From JAGPCK01 sp041675505 (GTDB lineage: Bacteria > Bacteroidota > Bacteroidia > UKL13-3), in the NCBI GenBank assembly GCA_041675505.1, contig JBAYTR010000002.1:259929-323928 (forward strand): a stretch of DNA of 64,000 bases. Direction: 5' to 3'. How positions within the stretch are numbered: the stretch's first letter is position 1; each line of letters opens with the position of its first letter. Below, piece after piece: positions 35,701 through 43,339 of this stretch. The translations under genes were made by a program, and so were the position numbers. The notes under the pieces were generated by a model. The model was not told the DNA's origin and did no database searches. It saw only the letters and a list, made by a program, of their open reading frames with translations.

Positions 35701-38700
35701 CTGGGTGAAGTAGAGCCATTTGGAGTAGGGATTAAAGGAATCTCATACTCGTAGTAGTTGTTAGTAAGGTCTGTTCCCAAACGTATAAAGGCTGATAATT
35801 CTCCTGCTCGCAGGTTATCTCCTTCAGCATGCAGAAACATGCGTAACTTACCATAGTTACGAATATCAAACACAGTTGACTTAAACACCGCCCTTGAATC
35901 ACCGTCTTTCAAATTGCATACACTCAGGGAAAGTGATTGCTCATTCATTTTTATAGGTTGCGGATTGGAGATATCCTGCTCCCGTGCAATACCCGGAGGC
36001 AAAGTATAAATGATAGGTGTACGGGTACTGTTTTCCTCAATGTTTACGGTAGATACCACAAAATTGGTAGGGTCACTGGGGTCTTGCGGAATGTGTTCCC
36101 CGGGTTGAACAAGTGAGTTCAGGTATTTTCTCCAGTCAGCACGCACCAGTTGCATTTGCGCAAAACGTAATATCACACTGTCTTCAAACCCGCGCATGAA
36201 CATACGCATGAAACGTATGGATTTGAAATCTGTAATTTCACCTACTTTACGTTGATACTCCCTAACCGGAATTTTTAACTGGTACCAGGTAACTGCTTCC
36301 GATTTGCCATTGGCCAGCTTAACAGATTTAACAACGCTATCAGTAACAAAATTTTTGCCTACTACTAAACCATCTTCACTTACTTCAATTTTGTATTGAA
36401 AATATTCCTCCAGTTCATTTACTGTAAAATCTTTATTTAAGTCTTCATCATCGGGAGTATTTGAAATGGCAGTAGGGTAACTCTCGCTACCCTGGTCCTG
36501 TGTTGGGGAATTGCCCTCATGGCTATTGATTCGCTGATACCTCACCAGAATAGGCACATCACTATTATCGAAATCAGTGCCCCGGTAATAATGGTAGTTA
36601 TCTGCTGAAGGATCATCTGCAGCTTGCAAAACAGCATTCGATGAGGCGGGGAAGCGGGCACGCACTTTTTGAATGTACGTAGTATCAAAAAAGGTTTTCT
36701 CCTGCACGTTAGAAAGTCCGTCAAGGCCCACGTCCTGATTCTGGCGGGCACTAGGGTCTGAGTCAAATGCAAAGTTAATGGTTGGTCTTACGGGCACTCT
36801 TCCCCATTCTGTTCTGTCTGTTTCAAGACCGCTTAAATCAACAGCCTTTGGTAAACCGTTCTCAAAACTTTTACGGGAGTCTTTTAAAATATCCTCTGAA
36901 ACGTTACCCAGATTGATATAGAGTTCACCGGGATTTTTACGTCCCACTTTTCTAATCTCCAGAAAAGGATCCATCATCCATATTTCTATGTAATCAATGT
37001 TGGCCGCTTCAAAATCATTCGTCTCTAATCTGCGCATTACCCCACCCCAGTTGAGTTTCGGGTTAGCTAATGATCCGTCACTATTCAAATCATCTACGTT
37101 GTAATTGTACGGACCACGTTTGTAAGGATAAAATGCCAGGTCAAAAGTTTGTATGGTGGTAGGCATTCCCTGTTGAATTTCTTTGCTGGGGAATATCTCA
37201 TCCATGGTTACCTCACGAACACTGTGATTGGATTGTTGGTCCAAATCATCTTTAATGTGATCAGGTGTAAGGTTATCATTTCTGAAGAACAGCGGATCAA
37301 TGTTGTACCAGGCCAAACGGGCACGCTTAAAACCTGAACCCAGGTTATTGGCTAAAGCCGCTTCAGGAAAAAGGTCGCTTTGCCCTTGCGGTACACTGGC
37401 GAGTACCCAGTTATTCATCCCTTTCAAATCAAAAGGAGTTTCACTTCCTTCAAAATCGTCAATGTAAGCATTTCCTTTTTTACCTATATTCTTCTGGATG
37501 CCGGGAATCAAACGAGCATATTCCCCTGACACCTGAATGGATGACATTTCTTTGGTTTCAATAAATGGCATCTTATCTACCATTTTAGTAAGCCAGCGTG
37601 ATTGTTTGGTGAACGAACCGTCAACCCCAACCATCAAGTTAGCCAAAGGTTCTTCACCAATATTTACCTTTGGAGTTAGCGGGCGTTCCCGCAGGTACAT
37701 GATGGTACCTCCCAAAATAAAATCATTGTTTACTTTAAAATCAAGGCGTGAACCCATCAGTGTTTTTTGTTGAATATTGAACAAAGAATTGGTTTCAGAT
37801 GACACCTTAATTACCGCACCTGAGGATAACAAACCTGAGTTGATTATCCGCACCCGACCGGCTGAATAGTCAACCACATAATCTACGTTTTCAGTTAATG
37901 GAGTACCATTCGCAGTAACCCTTACTGAACCTTTAGGAACGTTGATGGCTCCCAATGGAATTTCAGAACCTGCGGCACTTTGATATGAACCCCGAAGGAA
38001 GAATTTATTCTTTTGCGGCACCTGCATCGCAGCAAATCGCGTAGAGTCATACAATTCCTGAAACACATAATAATTGGCCCGGGAAGTATCAATAAATTTA
38101 CTTTTCAAATATGACCCGAATGGTTCCACCACAGGAAAAATAATTCGCCCGTTGGAGGCTGTTACCGTATATTTTTCCAAAAAGTCAAAGTTACCATCGG
38201 GAGTAGGTTCTTGTTGTGTATTGACACGGTCAAGGTTAAGTACAGTAAGCAGCGGAACGCCCTTTAACTGCGGTTCACCATTAGCAGGTATATAATTTAA
38301 ATCAGCACCTGAAGGGTCATCTGCATAAATAATATTCAACCTGAAATCTTTGGGTTGAACCTGATAGGCTCCCAAAGAATAAATGTTCTTCATCATCAAA
38401 TCCCACATGGGATAGTCTGTGCGGATATTCTGCCCTTTCAGCATTTTTAAGAACAATACATTAGGGCGTTGAGAATTGGATGGCACATCTCCTGAAAATT
38501 CACCCACCTTGTAGGGCACACCGTTAATGGTATACTCGAATGCCACACACAACATTTCATCAGGGTTAAGTGAATTGTTTAAAGAAATGTATCCTAAGCG
38601 TTCATTCAATGTAAACTCACTTGTCGTAAGTTGTCGGGCATAATTAAGCAACTGATAATCGCGTATGGGTTGCAGGTAGTCTTTGTATTGTAATGATTGG

Positions 38701-39977
38701 TTTTGTAAGGTTTGAATAACATCAAATGAATTACGCAAACGATCATCTCCGATAAGAATATTGTACAGGTTATTGGATCCGTTGGAAGGAGCCCGGTCAT
38801 TTCCGGGAATAACTACTTGCGTAGCATGGTTGGCCATTTTGCTGGTATCCGACTCACCCAAATCCTGTAATCCCAATACATCGCGCACACCTTCAAATGC
38901 ACCGGTACGGTTAGTTACCCATACCTCAACACGGGTTACAATAACAGGCGAAGAAATGATGGGCAAACCCGACATCCAGCTGTTGTAGTTGGAGCGAAAA
39001 TACTGGGTAAGAAAGAAGTGTTTGTTTACCTCGTAATTATCTCCCTGAATATCGAACTTGGTTACCTGCGCACCGCCTGAAATTTCGGTTTCGGTAATTT
39101 TACCACGTTGCTGTGAATATACTGAGGTAACCATTAAACGGCCAAACTGCATTTGTGTTTTTACACCAAATAAACTTTGGCTACCTTGAATTAATGAGGA
39201 CTGTAAAGGTAAACTCACGTTACCCAATTCAATTTTTTTAATAATCTCGTCTTCCTTACCAGAGTACTCCAGTTTGGTTTGGTTTTCAAAATCAAAGGTG
39301 GCTTCCGTATCGTAATTCATGCTCACCTTCAACTTATCTCCCACACTACCTTGCACGTTTAACTGTATCTTCTGTTTAAAATCAAACTGACCTGTTTTTT
39401 GCTGACGGGCAGAAAAAGCCGGGTTTCTTACTGTGTTGAAATTTCCGGCAAAGGAAAGTTCAGCAGTACCCTGCGGACGGATATCAATAACTCCGCTGCC
39501 AAAAATACGATCGAAAATTTTGGGCCCGACATTTAACGGAGGAATAATACCCCCGCCCCTTACAAAGTTTTGTGCTTTGGCTCTTTGCTGGAAATAGAGT
39601 TGTTGATTTTTACGTTCTGATTCTTTCAGAAACTTATTGAATTCCTCTGTAGCCGGCAAACCTGTTGGTTGGTTACCTACCTTTTGCGTAGTGGTAAAAG
39701 AGGTGCCGTCTTCATCAAGTTCCGTTTCTTCCTCCATTATTGGCGGGTCATCTAAATCAACCGGATTCTTTGACCTCTTTTCAAATGGCTTTTTGTCTTT
39801 GAGCGGATAAGGCAGTTTGGTTTTGGTGGTGTCTTTGGGTAGAATAGTATCGGGAGGAATAATCATGAAGTTATCCAAACGGTCAAGCCATTCCTGTGAT
39901 GGTGTGCTTGACCACACCACAGTAATCAGTGTGGAAGCCAGTAACAGGAAAAGATAATTTCTAAATGTAGCTGCCAA
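32793..39977 (-). CDS. sprA: T9SS outer-membrane translocon SprA (Sov)
   Basis: Giant outer-membrane barrel of 2394 residues, the protein-conducting channel of the type IX secretion system, at normal family length. A signal sequence (about 1-25) is followed by a Pro/Asp-rich periplasmic start. Typical SprA strands follow: GTAELSFAGNFNTVRNPAFS, QGSVGDKLKVSMNYDTEATF, EYSGKEDEIIKKIELGNVSL and SQSLFGVKTQMQFGRLMV. Long barrel and plug regions run to the aromatic/basic C-terminus ending FTIRYTIQ. It is 14 bases after ruvA and so probably cotranscribed with it. It would export the three sorting-tail proteins encoded in this window. Other core genes (porK/L/M/N, porV, sov partners) are not here. Confidence 0.97.
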   Translation of the reverse strand: MAATFRNYLFLLLASTLITVVWSSTPSQEWLDRLDNFMIIPPDTILPKDTTKTKLPYPLKDKKPFEKRSKNPVDLDDPPIMEEETELDEDGTSFTTTQKVGNQPTGLPATEEFNKFLKESERKNQQLYFQQRAKAQNFVRGGGIIPPLNVGPKIFDRIFGSGVIDIRPQGTAELSFAGNFNTVRNPAFSARQQKTGQFDFKQKIQLNVQGSVGDKLKVSMNYDTEATFDFENQTKLEYSGKEDEIIKKIELGNVSLPLQSSLIQGSQSLFGVKTQMQFGRLMVTSVYSQQRGKITETEISGGAQVTKFDIQGDNYEVNKHFFLTQYFRSNYNSWMSGLPIISSPVIVTRVEVWVTNRTGAFEGVRDVLGLQDLGESDTSKMANHATQVVIPGNDRAPSNGSNNLYNILIGDDRLRNSFDVIQTLQNQSLQYKDYLQPIRDYQLLNYARQLTTSEFTLNERLGYISLNNSLNPDEMLCVAFEYTINGVPYKVGEFSGDVPSNSQRPNVLFLKMLKGQNIRTDYPMWDLMMKNIYSLGAYQVQPKDFRLNIIYADDPSGADLNYIPANGEPQLKGVPLLTVLNLDRVNTQQEPTPDGNFDFLEKYTVTASNGRIIFPVVEPFGSYLKSKFIDTSRANYYVFQELYDSTRFAAMQVPQKNKFFLRGSYQSAAGSEIPLGAINVPKGSVRVTANGTPLTENVDYVVDYSAGRVRIINSGLLSSGAVIKVSSETNSLFNIQQKTLMGSRLDFKVNNDFILGGTIMYLRERPLTPKVNIGEEPLANLMVGVDGSFTKQSRWLTKMVDKMPFIETKEMSSIQVSGEYARLIPGIQKNIGKKGNAYIDDFEGSETPFDLKGMNNWVLASVPQGQSDLFPEAALANNLGSGFKRARLAWYNIDPLFFRNDNLTPDHIKDDLDQQSNHSVREVTMDEIFPSKEIQQGMPTTIQTFDLAFYPYKRGPYNYNVDDLNSDGSLANPKLNWGGVMRRLETNDFEAANIDYIEIWMMDPFLEIRKVGRKNPGELYINLGNVSEDILKDSRKSFENGLPKAVDLSGLETDRTEWGRVPVRPTINFAFDSDPSARQNQDVGLDGLSNVQEKTFFDTTYIQKVRARFPASSNAVLQAADDPSADNYHYYRGTDFDNSDVPILVRYQRINSHEGNSPTQDQGSESYPTAISNTPDDEDLNKDFTVNELEEYFQYKIEVSEDGLVVGKNFVTDSVVKSVKLANGKSEAVTWYQLKIPVREYQRKVGEITDFKSIRFMRMFMRGFEDSVILRFAQMQLVRADWRKYLNSLVQPGEHIPQDPSDPTNFVVSTVNIEENSTRTPIIYTLPPGIAREQDISNPQPIKMNEQSLSLSVCNLKDGDSRAVFKSTVFDIRNYGKLRMFLHAEGDNLRAGELSAFIRLGTDLTNNYYEYEIPLIPTPNGSTSPSLIWPSANEMVADIEDFYLAKQNRSSNNESLTTPYTINVGDRKVTVLGIPDLSNVRVIMLGVRNVKRDGNNPLDDGLPKCGEVWFNELRVSDFVSRGGWAATGRVVTKLADFGTVQAATNYKSVGWGGIDKKLNERSLKEELQMSVATNFELGKFFPAKVGISIPMFYSYSQTSIKPLYNPLNPDIKLATSLETNNEAERQRILAAAEDFSTQRSINFTNVRKNRVGSKKAHFYDVENLNATFAFSEQYRRNENIQYSLLKNYQVGLGHGHTFQNKPVEPFKKLKPKSLKLIKEFNFNYMPSSTNVRYTWDRRFGETIYRNNDSRSTAITPLYDKNYTMSRFYEMRWDLTKSIKLDYNATVNARIDEPNGKIDSEQKKDSIKTNLLNLGRTTQFNQTVSATYNVPLNKIPALNWITLSARYSANYVWLTAPPAADSLGNTISNTQGKSLNGQFNMTTLYNKSKFLQRINNPQLAKREEQKRKEEAEKNAKKTFKLKLNPKTGKKDTVWIKEKIKKPKEIPDIAKTGLRLMMSLRNVSFSYAENNSTALPGFQPKPSYLGQNWTESAPGFDFIMGSQDPDFKYKAARNGWLSADPRIATPYTMSNSKNFNARGLIEPIPDLRIEVTMKRDFTKSTTSNFKFDTTAGFNDFRDLAPVESGTYSITYNVFKTAFKDPDEIYNDFLQARYDIATRLKNENPGKSTGIDPATGFPNGYGSGQQEVLMYSFLSAYSGKNPSKQSTKLFPAIPDMNWRVNYNGLSKIEALKEYTSNISLNHSYTSNYNIANYTTSVSFVDSSFNQPGTTIQPKYIIRSVSITERFSPLLGIDITFLNNITTSFSYNTGRTLSLALTNPQLTETRNKEYTIGLGYRTKELKLPFGRGRQRVLENDVNFRFDFSIRDDQTIVKKIDQSVNEPVNGSKVISIKPTIDYMFNEKLNLRIFYDRRVTKPATSNSYPTAITSGGFTIRYTIQ

Positions 39978-39991
39978 GGTTCAGGTTCAGA

Positions 39992-40573
39992 TCACAACGT
40001 TTTTAATGCCTGTTTTACCAGTTCTTCAACAGTAAATGTCGAGCCTGTATTGATTATCTTTAAGAGGGCCTTTTCAGAGTCATTCTTAGTGAAGCCCAGC
40101 ATGGTTAATGCTGTTAATGCCTCCTCTACTTGTGCCCCTGCTGCCCTAAAGGTAGCTGTATGTTCAGTTCCGCCAGTTTTCATTTTATCTTGAAGTTCAA
40201 TTAACAGGCGTTGGGCCGTTTTGGGACCCACGCCTTTAACAGACTTCAATAACGCTAAATTGCCCGTCATTATTGCATTCTGTAATTCACTGGCTGTTAG
40301 GGAAGAAAGCATCATCCGAGCTGTATTCGGGCCGATACCCTGAACCGATATCAGCAGCCTGAAAAGTACCCTCTCTGTTTCTTCGGCAAAACCGAAAAGT
40401 ATGTGCGCGTCCTCGCGCACCACCATATGAATGAGGAGCTTAAGCTGTTGCTGACTTTTAATTTTTTCAAAGGTTTGCAGGGAAATACTCACCCCATAAC
40501 CCACTCCCCCACAGTCAATTACCGCAAATGCAGGAGTAATGGTGGTAAGCTTACCGTTTAAATGTTCTATCAT
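39992..40573 (-). CDS. ruvA: Holliday junction branch migration protein RuvA
   Basis: DNA-binding subunit of RuvAB that holds Holliday junctions for RuvB-driven branch migration. With ATG 40573 it has 193 residues, the usual length; the longer frame to 40654 would run through a leader hairpin. An OB-fold domain (1-62; MIEHLNGKLTTITPAFAVID, GVGYGVSIS) is followed by two helix-hairpin-helix motifs (ISVQGIGPNTARMMLSS and SVKGVGPKTAQRLLIEL) and the RuvB-contacting domain III (about 146-193; EEALTALTMLGFTKNDSEKAL). First gene of the ruvA-sprA-gcvH-vanZ run. Confidence 0.97.
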   Translation of the reverse strand: MIEHLNGKLTTITPAFAVIDCGGVGYGVSISLQTFEKIKSQQQLKLLIHMVVREDAHILFGFAEETERVLFRLLISVQGIGPNTARMMLSSLTASELQNAIMTGNLALLKSVKGVGPKTAQRLLIELQDKMKTGGTEHTATFRAAGAQVEEALTALTMLGFTKNDSEKALLKIINTGSTFTVEELVKQALKTL

Positions 40574-40587
40574 ACGTTTGGATGTAC

Positions 40588-40616
40588 AAAAAAAGGCAAT
40601 CATTACAATTGCCTTT
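40588..40616 (-). promoter_or_regulatory. terminator-like hairpin in the ruvA leader
   Basis: On the minus strand a 9-base stem AAAGGCAAT / ATTGCCTTT with a 7-base loop is followed by seven T residues, ending 14 bases before the ruvA ATG. It looks like an intrinsic terminator placed between the probable ruvA promoter (TATTTTAG-like box near 40643-40650) and the gene. It could be an attenuator of the ruvA-sprA operon or the terminator of a short upstream transcript. Confidence 0.5.
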
Positions 40617-40718
40617 ACCCTGTATATAGTTTGTTTTGGGACGCTAAAATACAAATAGTTTGGATAATCGGCTGCAATAAGTGAATTTTACTGCGCTTGA
40701 TTTTCAATCAGTTTCAAA

Positions 40719-41075
40719 ATGAATATAGAATGGCTGCGAGATTATTGCCTGAGTAAGGCGGGAGTAACAGAAAGTTTCCCGTTTGGCGAAGATGTACTGG
40801 TGTTTAAAGTGCTGGGCAAAATGTTTGCGCTCATTTCCATAAACGAACCGGATAGCGTTAACCTGAAATGTGACCCTGAAAAGTCGATTGAACTGCGGGC
40901 CGAATACCCTGAAGCCATCATTGCGGGATATCACATGAACAAAAAATTATGGAACACCGTGTATTTTCGAGGAGTTCCTGCCCCTTTGCTGAAAGAATTG
41001 GTTGACCACTCCTATACTGAAGTGGTAGCCAAACTTACCAAAAAGGACAAAGCTGAACTGGCAAAATTCAAGTAA
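40719..41075 (+). CDS. MmcQ/YjbR family protein
   Basis: Small cytoplasmic protein of 118 residues matching the MmcQ/YjbR family (CyaY-like fold, proposed DNA-binding): MNIEWLRDYCLSKAGVTESF, PFGEDVLVFKVLGKMFALIS, LKCDPEKSIELRAEYPEAI and GYHMNKKLWNTVYFRG are all family-typical. Complete at both ends. It is divergent from ruvA with 145 bases between the starts. Family members have no established biochemical role. Confidence 0.9.
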   Translation: MNIEWLRDYCLSKAGVTESFPFGEDVLVFKVLGKMFALISINEPDSVNLKCDPEKSIELRAEYPEAIIAGYHMNKKLWNTVYFRGVPAPLLKELVDHSYTEVVAKLTKKDKAELAKFK

Positions 41076-41137
41076 GTTACAAATTACGATTAAGTGAATT
41101 CTGTAGCTTTTTCTAAATTGCGGTTCTATCACATTTT

Positions 41138-41746
41138 ATGAAATATATAAAACTTCACTTTCTCTCTTACGCAGCAGTCCTTCTAAGTGCCTGTGCAAAT
41201 GAATCAGCCCTTACAGAAGAAACCACAACTGACCAAGAGAACAAAGTGTATGCGGACGACAGCAGCAGCTACTCCGTAGGTTTGTTTACCAACAACAGAA
41301 AAACAGGCTGGTGGAAATCATACAATGCCAACGGAGGCTTACTCTCTGAAGACTTTTACAACAACAATGAGCAACTGTTACATGAAGTAGTGACTGACGG
41401 AAAAGTGAGTTCTGCTGAACGCATTATTACTCCCAGCGGAGAACTCATCATCAGTTACCACCCCAACGGACGTATGAAATTTTTCGGTTACTTTACACAA
41501 GCTGACAGCACAGCTCCGAAAGTTTTGAGCGGAGATGCACGGGAGTACGACTCCACCGGGGTAATGCGATTGTACAGCAACTTCGATAATGAAAAAGGAT
41601 TGGTAAGTGAACGGGAATACAACTCTTCAGGGCAATTATTTGAAGAACGCTACTATAGTGTGGCCTGCCCTACCTGCGACAAAAAACCAACCGGCACCTG
41701 GAAAACTTACAACAACGGGAAACTCGAAAAAACAACAAAACACTGA
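41138..41746 (+). CDS. lipoprotein with YwqK/MORN-like repeats
   Basis: Lipoprotein of 202 residues. Lipobox LSAC with Cys19, then short repeats of the YwqK/MORN-like type built around GxWxxYxxNGxLxxExxYxNN: KTGWWKSYNANGGLLSEDFY, ISYHPNGRMKFFGYF, EREYNSSGQLFEERYY and PTGTWKTYNNGKLEKTTK. YwqK-like proteins have been called antitoxins in Gram-positive bacteria, but a lipidated Bacteroidota version with no toxin gene next to it should not be read that way. It lies 62 bases after the MmcQ-like gene and is convergent with pdxJ (10-base gap). Confidence 0.85.
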   Translation: MKYIKLHFLSYAAVLLSACANESALTEETTTDQENKVYADDSSSYSVGLFTNNRKTGWWKSYNANGGLLSEDFYNNNEQLLHEVVTDGKVSSAERIITPSGELIISYHPNGRMKFFGYFTQADSTAPKVLSGDAREYDSTGVMRLYSNFDNEKGLVSEREYNSSGQLFEERYYSVACPTCDKKPTGTWKTYNNGKLEKTTKH

Positions 41747-41756
41747 TTCAACAATC

Positions 41757-42473
41757 TTACTTAAGCTGTCGCAGGTACAATTGAATGGTGTTTTCCAACC
41801 CAAAGTAAAGCGCATCACTGATGAGTGCGTGGCCTATGGAAACCTCCAGTAATGCAGGTACATTCGAATAAAAATAATGAAGATTGACCAAGCTCAGATC
41901 ATGGCCTGCATTTAAACCCAAACCTAAATTATGTGCCAGCAAACCTGCTTTTACAAACGGCTCAACGGCTTTAGCTTTATCAATTAAAAAATCCCGGGCG
42001 TAAGACTCTGTGTACAGTTCTATCCGGTCGGTACCCGTTGCTTTAGCGCCTTCCACCATTCGCTCATCTGCATCAACAAAAATGGATGTGCGAATACCCC
42101 TGTTTTTAAACAGCGAAACCACATCAATCAGATATTCTTTTTGTGCAACTGTATCCCATCCGTGGTCGGAGGTTAACTGACCTTGCACATCAGGCACCAA
42201 TGTTACCTGCGCGGGTTTTACTTCCAGTACTAAATCAATAAATTTTTGTTCTTTAGGATTGCCTTCAATGTTCAACTCAGTAGTCACTACATTTTTTAAT
42301 TCCCTTACATCGGCATATCGAATGTGGCGCTCATCTGGTCGTGGATGTACCGTAATACCCTGCGCACCGAAACGCTCACAGTCTTTGGCCACTTGAATTA
42401 CATCGGGCACATTTCCTCCGCGCGAGTTGCGAAGAGTAGCAATTTTATTGATGTTAACCGAGAGTTTTGTCAT
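41757..42473 (-). CDS. pdxJ: pyridoxine 5'-phosphate synthase
   Basis: Condenses 1-deoxyxylulose 5-phosphate with the PdxA product to give pyridoxine 5'-phosphate (DXP-dependent vitamin B6 route). TIM barrel of 238 residues, normal length. Motifs: LSVNINKIATLRNSRGG at the N-terminus, GAQGITVHPRPDERHIRYAD, ELNIEGNPKEQ, VQGQLTSDHGWD, and HNLGLGLNAGHDLSL near the C-terminus. It sits 10 bases downstream of a GNAT acetyltransferase gene and may be cotranscribed with it. Confidence 0.97.
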   Translation of the reverse strand: MTKLSVNINKIATLRNSRGGNVPDVIQVAKDCERFGAQGITVHPRPDERHIRYADVRELKNVVTTELNIEGNPKEQKFIDLVLEVKPAQVTLVPDVQGQLTSDHGWDTVAQKEYLIDVVSLFKNRGIRTSIFVDADERMVEGAKATGTDRIELYTESYARDFLIDKAKAVEPFVKAGLLAHNLGLGLNAGHDLSLVNLHYFYSNVPALLEVSIGHALISDALYFGLENTIQLYLRQLK

Positions 42474-42483
42474 ACGTACACAA

Positions 42484-43008
42484 TTAAGCTTGTTCTACAT
42501 CTTCACGCAGCAAATCAAATAAAAACTCATCGTAAAAAGCCCCGTTTTTGTAAACCTTTTGACGCACACGCGCTATTCTTCTGAAACCGCATTTTTCCAG
42601 CACGTTGGCTGAGGCAATATTGTATTCAAACACTCCGGCAAATAGCCTGTTCACCTCCGTATTCTCGAATAAAAAATTGATGAGCCATTGAACCGCTTGC
42701 GTTGCATACCCCTGGTGCCAATACTCCTCGCCCAACCAGTAGCCCACTTCCATGTTTTTCGAATAGATATCAGATTCCGCAAAACCACCCATAGAGCCAA
42801 TAACCTCATCATTCAACGTAATGGCAATAACGTGTCTCCCCGGGTTATCTTCATTGGCTTTTTGAATAAACGCTTTCGCATCACTAAGTGTGTAAGGATG
42901 CGGAAACATATCACGCATGTTGCGCGCTATATTTTTATTGTTCCCTATTTTAGCCAATTGCTTAGCATCACTATCCTTAAACTTTCTAAAACCAAGTTCT
43001 GTTTTCAT
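42484..43008 (-). CDS. GNAT family N-acetyltransferase (RimJ/RimL type)
   Basis: Cytoplasmic acetyltransferase of 174 residues. The acceptor-side start LGFRKFKDSDAKQLAKIGNN is followed by the acetyl-CoA region EVGYWLGEEYWHQGYATQAV and the motif-B end SANVLEKCGFRRIARVRQKVYKNG. This pattern fits the RimJ/RimL group, but family members modify many amines and the substrate cannot be named. It is immediately downstream of the heptamer array, which therefore occupies its promoter region, and 10 bases ahead of pdxJ. Confidence 0.9.
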   Translation of the reverse strand: MKTELGFRKFKDSDAKQLAKIGNNKNIARNMRDMFPHPYTLSDAKAFIQKANEDNPGRHVIAITLNDEVIGSMGGFAESDIYSKNMEVGYWLGEEYWHQGYATQAVQWLINFLFENTEVNRLFAGVFEYNIASANVLEKCGFRRIARVRQKVYKNGAFYDEFLFDLLREDVEQA

Positions 43009-43041
43009 CCGCTATATATTAGTAACCACATTCAAAAATAT

Positions 43042-43335
43042 ACTCGTTTCTTAAGCCCTTTATCTTATCTCTTTCATCTCGTATCTCAAGTCTCGTATCT
43101 TTCTTCTCAAGTCTTTCTTCTTTTGTCTCGCCTCTCGTTTCTCTAATCTCGCATCTTTCTTCTCACATCTCAAGTCTCGCCTCTTTCCTCTCAAGTCTTT
43201 CTTCTTTTGTCTCGCTTCTCAAATCTCGTATCCTTCTTCTTCTATCTTTCATCTCGCATCTCGTATCTTATCTCTCGTATCTTTCTTCTCGTTTCTTTCC
43301 TCTCAAATCTTTCCTCTCAAATCTTTCTTCTAACT
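43042..43335. repeat. array of 42 degenerate heptamers (plus strand TCTYNNN)
   Basis: 294 bases read as 42 consecutive 7-base units without a single insertion or deletion. All but three start with TCT (exceptions ACTCGTT, CCCTTTA and TCCTTCT), and the fourth base is C or T in all but a few. The last three bases come from a small set (GTA, AAG, TCT, GCC, TCC, AAA, TTG, GCA). A block of four units at 43105-43132 recurs at 43189-43216 with one difference, exactly 12 units later. The plus strand is almost all pyrimidine, the minus strand NNNRAGA. The array fills the gap between the Pif1-like gene and the GNAT gene. Three units equal 21 bases, two helical turns. Confidence 0.9.
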
Positions 43336-43339
43336 CCTC

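Noticed and set aside
39992..40654. ruvA starting at 40654 (220 residues)
   Set aside because: The extra 27 residues would be encoded through a terminator-like hairpin, and the conserved RuvA start MIEHLNGKL begins at 40573.
41138..41746. YwqK antitoxin of a toxin-antitoxin pair
   Set aside because: The protein has a lipobox and no toxin gene lies beside it. YwqK/MORN-like repeats are common in Bacteroidota lipoproteins.
43042..43335. CRISPR array or coding repeat at the heptamer array
   Set aside because: Units are 7 bases with no spacers, and no cas genes are near. A plus-strand frame through it gives a low-complexity Ser/Leu/Ile/Phe string typical of pyrimidine repeats, and the period is not a multiple of three.
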